A stretch of 64,000 nt of DNA from Buttiauxella agrestis ATCC 33320 (GTDB taxonomy: Bacteria; Pseudomonadota; Gammaproteobacteria; Enterobacterales; Enterobacteriaceae), in assembly GCF_000735355.1 (NCBI RefSeq), contig NZ_JMPI01000020.1:168917-232916 (forward strand). Direction: 5' to 3'. Positions 56,769 to 64,000 of the stretch are shown in pieces. The translations under genes and the position numbers were made by a program. The notes beneath the pieces were generated by a model. It worked only from the letters and a program-made list of their open reading frames with translations. It was not told where the DNA came from and ran no database searches. Positions within the stretch are counted from its first letter, which is position 1. Each line of letters begins with the position of its first letter.

Positions 56769-57974
56769 ATGGAAACGTCAATGGCGAAGCCGCCACAAGA
56801 AAAGCAGCTTACATCCACGCCAGGGCAAGCGGTGAAGCATTGCGCAGACAGCTTTTTCTTTATGTCGCCTTACCGCAGTTTTTCCACAAGCGGCTGCTTT
56901 ACCCGTCTGGATACCCCGGCGCTAGACGGCGCACATTCCCATGGTCATCTGCAAACTCAGTTGCGCGAAGCATTCGACAACGCCCGCAAGCACGGCATCG
57001 AAAAGCCTGTTGTCGTAGGGGCTATCCCATTTGACCCGCGCCAGCCTTCCGCATTATTCATCCCCGAAAGCTGGCAGCCGTTTTCACGCGCACAGCATCA
57101 GGATGCGGCTTGCCAAAAACGCGGCGGCCAGGCGCTGAATATTGCCTCGCGCCAGGCGATTCCTGAACAAGAAAAATTTATGGAAATGGTGGCCCATGCC
57201 GCCACCGCTACCGCCCAGCCGGATATTGATAAAGTGGTGCTCTCGCGCCTGATTGATATTGAAACCGATGCGGTTGTTGATCTCGACGCGCTGCTTAATC
57301 GCCTGATAAGCCAGAATCCGACCAGCTATAACTTCCACGTACCGTTGCCGGATGGTAGCTCGCTGGTGGGCGCCAGCCCGGAATTGCTGTTACGCAAATC
57401 AGGCAAGAATTTCAGCTCCTTGCCGCTCGCCGGTTCGGCGCGTCGTGATAAAGACAATATCCAGCGCGACAGCGAAATTGGTGCGCAGTTACTGCGTTCC
57501 ACCAAAGACCGCCACGAACACGGCCTGGTAACGCAAGCGATGCATGATGTTTTGCTGCCGCGTAGCCAGTATTTAACGCTTTCCGACACGCCTGAATTAA
57601 TCACCACGCCGACCTTATGGCACCTCGCCACGCCGATTTACGGCCAAATTAAAGACAGCCAGGACAACGCACTTTCTCTGGCTTGTCTGTTGCACCCGAC
57701 GCCCGCGTTAAGTGGCTTCCCGCATGAAGCGGCACAAAAACTCATTGCCGAGCTTGAGCCGTTTGACCGTGAACTGTTTGGCGGGATTGTCGGCTGGTGC
57801 GACGCCGAGGGGAATGGTGAGTGGGTGGTGACGATTCGCTGCGCGCGCGTCGGCGGTAAGCAAGTGCGACTGTTCGCAGGCGCAGGTATCGTTCCGGCGT
57901 CATCGCCCGAATCAGAATGGCGCGAAACCGGCGTCAAACTTTCCACCATGCTCAACGTTTTTGGAATTAAATAA
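56769..57974 (+). CDS. entC: EntC, isochorismate synthase
   Basis: A 401-residue Mg-dependent chorismate-using enzyme that makes isochorismate, the first step to 2,3-dihydroxybenzoate. FFFMSPYRSFSTSGC, VVLSRLIDIE, LAGSARR and GGIVGWCDAEGNGEWVVTIR are family landmarks. The start at 56769 (METSMAKPPQ) follows GGAGG and aligns with E. coli. It heads entCEBAH; its stop is immediately followed by the entE ATG. Confidence 0.96.
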   Translation: METSMAKPPQEKQLTSTPGQAVKHCADSFFFMSPYRSFSTSGCFTRLDTPALDGAHSHGHLQTQLREAFDNARKHGIEKPVVVGAIPFDPRQPSALFIPESWQPFSRAQHQDAACQKRGGQALNIASRQAIPEQEKFMEMVAHAATATAQPDIDKVVLSRLIDIETDAVVDLDALLNRLISQNPTSYNFHVPLPDGSSLVGASPELLLRKSGKNFSSLPLAGSARRDKDNIQRDSEIGAQLLRSTKDRHEHGLVTQAMHDVLLPRSQYLTLSDTPELITTPTLWHLATPIYGQIKDSQDNALSLACLLHPTPALSGFPHEAAQKLIAELEPFDRELFGGIVGWCDAEGNGEWVVTIRCARVGGKQVRLFAGAGIVPASSPESEWRETGVKLSTMLNVFGIK

Positions 57975-59590
57975 ATGGCTATCGAATTTACCCGCTGGCC
58001 GGATGACCTGGCTGCCCGCTACCGCGAAAAAGGCTACTGGGCGGATTTACCGCTGACCGATATTCTCACCCGCCAGGCCAAAATGACGCGATTGCGTTAA
58101 TTGAAGGTGAGCGCCATTACAGCTACCGCGAGCTGGAACTGGCCGCCACTCGCCTTGCGTGTGCGCTAAAACGACGCGGCCTGAGCAATGGCGAAACCGC
58201 GCTGGTGCAGTTGGGCAACGTGGCGGAGTTATATATCACGCTGTTTGCGCTGCTGAAAATTGGCGTGGCTCCGGTGAACGCGCTGTTCAGCCATCAGCGC
58301 ACTGAAATGGAAGCATATGCCCGCCAAATTGAACCGGCGGTGGTGATTGCCGATCGCAAACACAATTTGTTCGCCCACGATGATTTCCTTGATGCGCTGT
58401 GCCAACAAAATCCCTCGCTGCGCATGGCGGTATTGCTTAATGAAAACGATCGCGAACGTTCGCTGAGCGCATTGATCGGCGAGCCGGAAGAGAACTTTGT
58501 CGCCACCCCATCGGCGGCTGACGAAGTGGCTTTCTTCCAGCTTTCCGGCGGCAGCACCGGCACGCCAAAACTGATTCCACGCACGCACAACGATTACTAC
58601 TACAGCATTCGCCGCAGCGTAGAAATCTGCCGTTTTGATGCCAATACCCGCTTCCTGTGCGCGATTCCCGCGGCGCATAACTACGCGCTGAGTTCACCGG
58701 GTTCGCTGGGCGTATTTTACGGCGGTGGGCGCGTGGTGCTGGCAAACGACCCAAGCGCGACGCTCTGCTTCCCGCTGATTGAACGCCACCAGATAAACGT
58801 CACCGCGCTGGTGCCGCCTGCTGTCAGCCTCTGGCTGCAAGCGATTGGCGAGTGGGGCAGCAATAAATCCCTCGAATCATTAGAACTGTTGCAAGTGGGC
58901 GGCGCACGTTTAAGCGAAGCGCTGGCTGCACGCATTCCGGCAGAAATTGGCTGCCAGCTACAGCAAGTTTTCGGCATGGCTGAAGGGCTGGTGAACTACA
59001 CGCGCCTGGATGACGACAATGAGCACATCTTCAAAACCCAGGGTGTACCGATGTGCCCGGACGACGAAGTTTGGGTGGCAGATGAAAATGGTAATGCATT
59101 GCCGCACGGCGAAGTGGGCCGCCTGATGACGCGCGGGCCGTACACCTTCCGTGGCTATTACCGCAGCCCGGAACACAACGCCAGCGCCTTTGATGCCAAC
59201 GGTTTCTACTGCTCGGGCGACCTGATTTCTATTGCCGAAGACGGCTACATCACGGTCCAAGGGCGCGAGAAAGATCAGATCAACCGTGGCGGAGAAAAGA
59301 TCGCCGCTGAAGAGATCGAAAACCTGTTACTGCGCCACGAAGAGATCGTTCATGCCGCGCTGGTTTCGATGGAAGACAGCCTGCTGGGCGAGAAAAGCTG
59401 CGCGTTTATCGTCGGCCTGCGCCCATTCCGTGCCGTAGAGATTCGCCGTTATCTGCGTGAGCTCGGCATTGCGGACTTCAAACTGCCCGATCGCATTGAA
59501 ATCGTTGAAAACCTGCCGCTGACTGCGGTGGGCAAAGTGGACAAAAAACGTTTGCGCCAGTTGATTGCTGATAAGCAACTGGCTTCCTGA
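57975..59590 (+). pseudogene. entE: EntE, 2,3-dihydroxybenzoate-AMP ligase (frameshifted)
   Basis: The reading frame starts at 57975 ([12 protein letters not shown], matching EntE) but after codon 36 an A-run of four (58080-58083) shifts it to a stop at 58098-58100. Adding one A restores ...RQAKND..., [14 protein letters not shown], and the rest of EntE without further breaks to 59590. The corrected length of 538 matches E. coli (536). The adenylation motifs [32 protein letters not shown] and YCSGDLISI are intact. EntE loads dihydroxybenzoate onto EntB. A sequencing error, recent inactivating mutation or slippage site are all possible. The downstream fragment alone (from 58205) would lack the N-terminus. 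Confidence 0.88.
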
Positions 59591-59604
59591 TAGACGGAGA
59601 ATTT

Positions 59605-60459
59605 ATGGCTATTCCAAAACTGAACGCATACACCTTACCGACGGCTGCCGACATCCCGGAAAACAAAGTGAATTGGGCGTTTGAGCCTGAGCGTGCGGCG
59701 CTGCTGATTCACGATATGCAGGAATATTTCATTGATTTCTGGGGCGATAATTGCCCGATGATCCAGCAGGTTATCGCTAACATCGCTGTGCTGCGCGATT
59801 ACTGCAAACGCCACAACATTCCGGTCTATTACACCGCGCAACCTAACGCTCAAAGCGATGAAGATCGTGCGCTGCTGAACGACATGTGGGGACCGGGTTT
59901 AAACAAACATCCTGAGCGTCAGAAAGTGGTCGCGGAACTTGCGCCAGACGAGCACGACACGGTGCTGACCAAATGGCGCTACAGCGCGTTTGTCCGCTCG
60001 CCGCTGGAGCAAGTGTTAAAAGAAACGGGCCGCAATCAGCTGATTATTTGCGGCGTGTACGCCCATATCGGCTGCATGACGACGGCAACCGACGCGTTTA
60101 TGCGTGATATCAAACCGTTTATGGTGGCCGATGCGCTGGCAGATTTCAGCCGCGAAGAACACATGATGGCGCTCAAATACACCGCAGGCCGTTCCGGGCG
60201 CGTGGTGATGACGCGTGATTTATTGCCGGAAGCGGCACCGCAGAATAAAGAGCAACTGCGTGAACTCGTGCTGCCATTGCTTGATGAATCCGACATTCCG
60301 CAAGATGACGAAAACCTGATTGATTACGGTCTGGATTCGGTGCGCATGATGGCGCTGGCGGCTCGTTGGCGCAAAATTCACACGGATATTGATTTCGTGA
60401 TGCTGGCGAAAAACCCGACGATCGACGCCTGGTGGGCGCTGCTTTCGCGGGGTTCCTAA
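59605..60459 (+). CDS. entB: EntB, isochorismatase / aryl carrier protein
   Basis: A 284-residue bifunctional protein. The isochorismatase domain (about 1-205) has Asp37 in IHDMQEYF and ICGVYAHIGCMTTATDAFM; the C-terminal aryl carrier domain has Ser245 in YGLDSVR, the phosphopantetheine site modified by EntD. It hydrolyses isochorismate and carries dihydroxybenzoate to EntF. GGAG precedes the start, and entA follows 2 bp after the stop. Confidence 0.97.
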   Translation: MAIPKLNAYTLPTAADIPENKVNWAFEPERAALLIHDMQEYFIDFWGDNCPMIQQVIANIAVLRDYCKRHNIPVYYTAQPNAQSDEDRALLNDMWGPGLNKHPERQKVVAELAPDEHDTVLTKWRYSAFVRSPLEQVLKETGRNQLIICGVYAHIGCMTTATDAFMRDIKPFMVADALADFSREEHMMALKYTAGRSGRVVMTRDLLPEAAPQNKEQLRELVLPLLDESDIPQDDENLIDYGLDSVRMMALAARWRKIHTDIDFVMLAKNPTIDAWWALLSRGS

Positions 60460-60461
60460 GC

Positions 60462-61214
60462 ATGAAAATCGACTTTAGCGGCAAAACCGTTTGGGTAACT
60501 GGCGCGGGAAAAGGCATCGGCTATCACACCGCAAGGGCGTTTAGCGACGCCGGGGCGACCGTCGTCGGCCTCGATTTGGCCTTCCCGCTGGAAGTCTATC
60601 CATTTGAAACTGAAGTGTTAAACGTGGCGGATGCCGAACAGGTTGCCGCCGTTACGCAGCGTTTATTGAGCAACGAGCCACAGCTTGATGTGCTGGTAAA
60701 TGCGGCGGGTATTTTACGCATGGGCGCAACGGATGCGCTGGCGTTGCAGGACTGGCAGGACACTTTTGCCGTAAACGTAGGCGGGGCGTTCAATCTGTTC
60801 CGCGCCGTGATGCCACGTTTTCGCGAACAGCGGAGTGGCGCGATTGTCACCGTCGCATCGGACGCGGCCCATACGCCGCGCACCGGAATGTCGGCGTATG
60901 GCGCATCAAAAGCGGCGCTGAAAAGCCTGGCGTTAACGGTCGGCCTGGAGCTGGCACCGTTCGGCGTGCGTTGTAATGTGGTGTCGCCCGGTTCGACCGA
61001 TACCGATATGCAGCGCACGCTGTGGAAAACGCCGGATGCCGAGCAGCAGCGCATTCAGGGATTCCCGGATCAGTTCAAACTGGGCATTCCGTTGGGCAAA
61101 ATCGCTCGCCCGCAGGAAATTGCCAGCACCATTCTGTTCCTCGCCTCATCGCACGCCAGCCACATTACATTGCAGGATATTGTGATTGACGGCGGCGCTA
61201 CGCTGGGAGCCTGA
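60462..61214 (+). CDS. entA: EntA, 2,3-dihydro-2,3-dihydroxybenzoate dehydrogenase
   Basis: A 250-residue short-chain dehydrogenase that makes 2,3-dihydroxybenzoate with NAD. It has the TGAGKGIG cofactor motif (13-20), NAAGIL and the catalytic YGASK near residue 145. The start at 60462 (MKIDFSGKTV) is chosen over an in-frame upstream start inside entB. entH begins directly after its stop. Confidence 0.96.
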   Translation: MKIDFSGKTVWVTGAGKGIGYHTARAFSDAGATVVGLDLAFPLEVYPFETEVLNVADAEQVAAVTQRLLSNEPQLDVLVNAAGILRMGATDALALQDWQDTFAVNVGGAFNLFRAVMPRFREQRSGAIVTVASDAAHTPRTGMSAYGASKAALKSLALTVGLELAPFGVRCNVVSPGSTDTDMQRTLWKTPDAEQQRIQGFPDQFKLGIPLGKIARPQEIASTILFLASSHASHITLQDIVIDGGATLGA

Positions 61215-61631
61215 ATGAGTCTCTGGAAACGGCAGTTATCGCTCGACGAGCTAAACCAAACCAGCGCCGGAACGATGGTTGAGCATCTCGGTATTGTTTA
61301 CACACGCATGGACGACGAAAGCCTGGAAGCGGAAATGCCGGTCGATAACCGCACCCAGCAGCCGTTTGGTTTGCTGCACGGCGGCGCGTCGGTGGTGCTG
61401 GCAGAAACCCTCGGGTCGATGGCGGGATTTCTGACGACCACTGACGGGCAGTGCGTGGTGGGAACGGAGATAAACGCCAGCCATCATCGCGCTGTTGCAT
61501 CCGGGTCAGTGCGCGGCGTATGCAAACCGCTGCATCTTGGGAAGACTTCCCAGGTGTGGGAAATTGCCATCTTCGACGCGCGCGGCAAGCGGTGTTGCAC
61601 GAGTCGGTTGACGACGGCGACGATGGGGTGA
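61215..61631 (+). CDS. entH: EntH (YbdB), proofreading thioesterase of enterobactin synthesis
   Basis: A 138-residue hotdog-fold thioesterase that releases misloaded acyl groups from the EntB carrier. His55 and catalytic Glu64 lie in [13 protein letters not shown]. Length and position (last of entCEBAH, starting at the base after the entA stop) match E. coli. Followed by REP elements and then cstA. Confidence 0.94.
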   Translation: MSLWKRQLSLDELNQTSAGTMVEHLGIVYTRMDDESLEAEMPVDNRTQQPFGLLHGGASVVLAETLGSMAGFLTTTDGQCVVGTEINASHHRAVASGSVRGVCKPLHLGKTSQVWEIAIFDARGKRCCTSRLTTATMG

Positions 61632-61637
61632 ATTTGT

Positions 61638-61717
61638 GGTGGATGACGCCTGGCGGCTTATCCACCCTACAAAACCGCATGTCATTCGTAGGTCGGATAA
61701 GCGCAGCGTCATCCGGC
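61638..61717. repeat. REP pair between entH and cstA
   Basis: Two inverted REP units: GGTGGATGACGCCTGGCGGC onward (61638-61670) and CGTAGGTCGGATAAGCGCAG onward (61687-61717). They occupy the start of the 252-bp entH-cstA gap, the remainder of which (61718-61883) is the presumed cstA promoter. Confidence 0.8.
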
Positions 61718-61883
61718 AGCTTTTCTCCCCCGCCGTACCCCGCATCGTGATCTCCTTAACAAGCTGATGTAAAGACCTGGTCAAACCACTCCATTCTCTC
61801 GTTTCAATATTGTTAAATCCACGTGCTTGATCTAGAACAAATCGGTAACACCTCTGCTTCTGGTCTACACATGGAAAACAAAG

Positions 61884-63989
61884 ATGAATAATCCAGGGAA
61901 ACACCTCATATGGGCTGTGCTTGCACTGATCGGTGCATTCGCGCTCGGCTATATCGCACTCAATCGTGGCGAACAGATAAACGCATTATGGATTGTGGTT
62001 GCTGCAATCTGCGTCTACCTCATCGCTTATCGTTACTACGGCTTGTTTATCGCTAAACGAGTCTTAACCGTTGATGCCACTCGTATGACGCCAGCCGTGC
62101 GCCATAACGACGGGCTGGACTATGTTCCGACCGACAAGAAAGTGCTGTTCGGTCACCATTTTGCTGCGATTGCGGGGGCGGGGCCGCTCGTCGGGCCGGT
62201 GCTTGCCGCGCAAATGGGGTATTTGCCAGGCATGCTCTGGCTGCTGGCGGGTGTGGTGTTGGCCGGCGCAGTACAAGATTTTATGGTGCTGTTTGTCTCG
62301 ACGCGCCGCGATGGGCGTTCGCTGGGCGAACTGGTCAAAGAAGAGATGGGCAACACTGCGGGTGTCATCGCGCTGGTGGCCTGTTTCATGATTATGGTCA
62401 TCATCCTCGCGGTGCTGGCGATGATCGTGGTGAAAGCGCTGACTCACAGCCCGTGGGGCACCTACACCGTGGCGTTTACCATCCCGCTGGCGCTGTTTAT
62501 GGGGGTCTACATCCGTTACCTGCGCCCTGGCCGCATTGGCGAAGTGTCGGTAATTGGCCTGGTGATGCTGGTCTTCGCGATTATCTCCGGCGGTTGGGTA
62601 GCCGAAAGTCCAACCTGGGCGCCGTACTTCGACTATACCGGCGTGCAACTGACCTGGATGCTGGTGGGTTACGGTTTTGTGGCGGCGGTATTGCCGGTCT
62701 GGCTGCTGCTTGCGCCGCGTGATTACCTCTCTACCTTCCTGAAAATCGGCACCATTATCGGCCTGGCCATTGGCATTTTGATTATGCGTCCGACGCTGCA
62801 AATGCCTTCGTTGACCAAGTTCATTGATGGCACCGGCCCGGTCTGGACCGGCGACCTGTTCCCGTTCCTGTTTATCACGATTGCGTGCGGCGCGGTTTCG
62901 GGCTTCCACGCGCTGATTGCTTCTGGCACCACGCCGAAGATGCTGGCTAATGAAAACCAGGCTTGCTTCATCGGTTACGGCGGCATGTTGATGGAATCGT
63001 TTGTGGCGATTATGGCGCTGGTGGCGGCTTGTGTTATCGACCCAGGCGTGTACTTCGCGATGAACAGCCCGCTGGCGGTTCTGGCTCCGGCGGGTACCGT
63101 GGATGTTGTGGCTTCTGCGGCTGGCGTGGTCAGCAGTTGGGGCTTCCATATTACCCCTGAAACCTTAACCAACATTGCCAACGACGTGGGCGAGCAGAGC
63201 ATTATTTCACGTGCGGGTGGCGCACCAACGCTTGCGGTCGGGATGGCGTACATTCTGCACGGTGCGCTGGGCGGCCTGATGGATGTGTCGTTCTGGTATC
63301 ACTTCGCCATTCTGTTTGAAGCGCTGTTTATTCTGACGGCGGTCGATGCGGGTACACGTGCGGCGCGCTTTATGCTGCAAGACTTGCTGGGCGTGATCTC
63401 GCCGGGACTTAAACGGACTGACTCGCTGCCGGCAAACTTGCTGGCGACGGCACTTTGCGTAATGGCGTGGGGTTACTTCCTGCACCAGGGCGTGGTTGAT
63501 CCGCTCGGCGGGATTAACACCCTGTGGCCGCTGTTTGGTATCGCCAACCAGATGCTGGCGGGTATGGCGTTGATGCTGTGCGCGGTAGTGCTGTTCAAGA
63601 TGAAGAAGCAGAAATACGCCTGGGTGGCGCTGGTGCCAACCGCGTGGTTGCTGATCTGTACCTTGACGGCGGGCTGGCAAAAAGCGTTCAGCCCGGATGC
63701 AAAAGTAGGCTTCCTGGCTATCGCTAACAAATTCCAGGCAATGATCGACAGCGGCAATATTCCGGCGCAATACACCAAATCGCAGCTATCGCAGTTGGTG
63801 TTTAACAACCGTCTGGATGCCGGGTTGACCATCTTCTTTATGGTGGTTGTGGTGGTGATTGGTCTGTTTGCGATTAAAACCGCCATGCAGGCGCTGAAGT
63901 CAGACCTGCCAACCGCGAAAGAAACGCCTTACGAGAAGATGCCGGAAGACGTTGAGCAGATTGTTGCGCAGGCGAAGAGCGCGCATTAA
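61884..63989 (+). CDS. cstA: CstA, carbon-starvation pyruvate/peptide transporter
   Basis: A 701-residue membrane protein with many hydrophobic segments (about 16-18), the CstA family. HHFAAIAGAGPLVGPVLAAQ near residue 90 and SGFHALIASGTTPKMLANE near 340 are family signatures. It is induced on carbon starvation in E. coli and implicated in pyruvate and peptide uptake. Length equals the E. coli protein; the stop is 11 bp from the right edge of the window, so the gene is complete. In E. coli expression also depends on CRP and CsrA. Confidence 0.96.
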   Translation: MNNPGKHLIWAVLALIGAFALGYIALNRGEQINALWIVVAAICVYLIAYRYYGLFIAKRVLTVDATRMTPAVRHNDGLDYVPTDKKVLFGHHFAAIAGAGPLVGPVLAAQMGYLPGMLWLLAGVVLAGAVQDFMVLFVSTRRDGRSLGELVKEEMGNTAGVIALVACFMIMVIILAVLAMIVVKALTHSPWGTYTVAFTIPLALFMGVYIRYLRPGRIGEVSVIGLVMLVFAIISGGWVAESPTWAPYFDYTGVQLTWMLVGYGFVAAVLPVWLLLAPRDYLSTFLKIGTIIGLAIGILIMRPTLQMPSLTKFIDGTGPVWTGDLFPFLFITIACGAVSGFHALIASGTTPKMLANENQACFIGYGGMLMESFVAIMALVAACVIDPGVYFAMNSPLAVLAPAGTVDVVASAAGVVSSWGFHITPETLTNIANDVGEQSIISRAGGAPTLAVGMAYILHGALGGLMDVSFWYHFAILFEALFILTAVDAGTRAARFMLQDLLGVISPGLKRTDSLPANLLATALCVMAWGYFLHQGVVDPLGGINTLWPLFGIANQMLAGMALMLCAVVLFKMKKQKYAWVALVPTAWLLICTLTAGWQKAFSPDAKVGFLAIANKFQAMIDSGNIPAQYTKSQLSQLVFNNRLDAGLTIFFMVVVVVIGLFAIKTAMQALKSDLPTAKETPYEKMPEDVEQIVAQAKSAH

Positions 63990-64000
63990 GTCAGTATTTC

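Noticed and set aside
58205..59590. Separate 461-residue gene starting at 58205
   Set aside because: It is the frameshifted remainder of entE, not an independent gene; the missing N-terminus is present in another frame at 57975-58083.
61825..61850. CRP-like sequence upstream of cstA (around CGTGCTTGATCTAGAACA)
   Set aside because: CRP control of cstA is expected, but too few half-site positions match TGTGA-N6-TCACA to call a site here.
62064..63149. Long open frame (361 codons) antisense to cstA
   Set aside because: Low-complexity Arg/His/Gln-rich translation typical of a reverse shadow of a membrane-protein gene.

Overview
The window is a stretch of chromosome from a member of the Enterobacteriaceae. 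Nearly every gene has a close, colinear relative in Escherichia coli K-12: the allantoin/glyoxylate cluster, purEK-lpxH-ppiB-cysS, ahpCF, and the complete enterobactin locus ending in cstA. Several local rearrangements show that it is not E. coli itself. mnmH lies beside purK, opgB and gdhA lie between ahpC and entD, there is no rhs locus after ybbP, and there is no fepE. A genus such as Buttiauxella, Kluyvera or a close relative is plausible, but I cannot settle it from sequence alone.

Layout. 1-3.2 kb: the 5' end of tesA (cut by the window edge), divergent and overlapping with ybbA-ybbP. 3.2-28.96 kb: purine-nitrogen (allantoin) catabolism, with allS, allA, allR, gcl-hyi-glxR, allP, allB, ybbY and glxK, then allE-allC-allD (minus strand) and allF(fdrA)-allG-allH-allK. 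Together these take up allantoin, open it to allantoate, release ammonia and ureidoglycolate, and send carbon either through glyoxylate (gcl, hyi, glxR, glxK to glycerate phosphate) or through oxalurate/oxamate and carbamoyl phosphate (allD, allFGH, allK). The cluster is interrupted between glxK and allE by a 5.9-kb AT-rich module that looks like an orphan type VI secretion cargo island: a VgrG fragment, a PAAR-like/Tle3 lipase effector, three tandem Tli3-type immunity lipoproteins and a small exported protein. It is bounded by 36-bp perfect direct repeats that each carry the same terminator.

28.9-35.5 kb: mnmH, purK-purE under a PurR box, lpxH, ppiB, cysS, and an IprA-like Crp-fold regulator. 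35.5-41.9 kb: ahpF/ahpC (peroxide reduction), opgB (periplasmic glucan modification) and gdhA. 42-61.6 kb: enterobactin synthesis, export, uptake and hydrolysis, in the order entD-fepA, fes-ybdZ-entF, a HigBA-type toxin-antitoxin pair, fepC-fepG-fepD, entS, fepB and entCEBAH. Fur boxes lie in the three divergent promoters. entE carries an apparent one-base deletion in an A-run. 61.9-64 kb: cstA.

The most unusual content is the T6SS effector/immunity island (14.9-20.8 kb). Other items worth a second look are the entE frameshift, the toxin-antitoxin pair at the fepE position, a structured intergenic region with an orphan terminator upstream of ahpC, and a 20-bp-arm hairpin with telomere-like repeats between fepA and entD. 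No rRNA, tRNA, CRISPR array, integrase or transposase was recognised.
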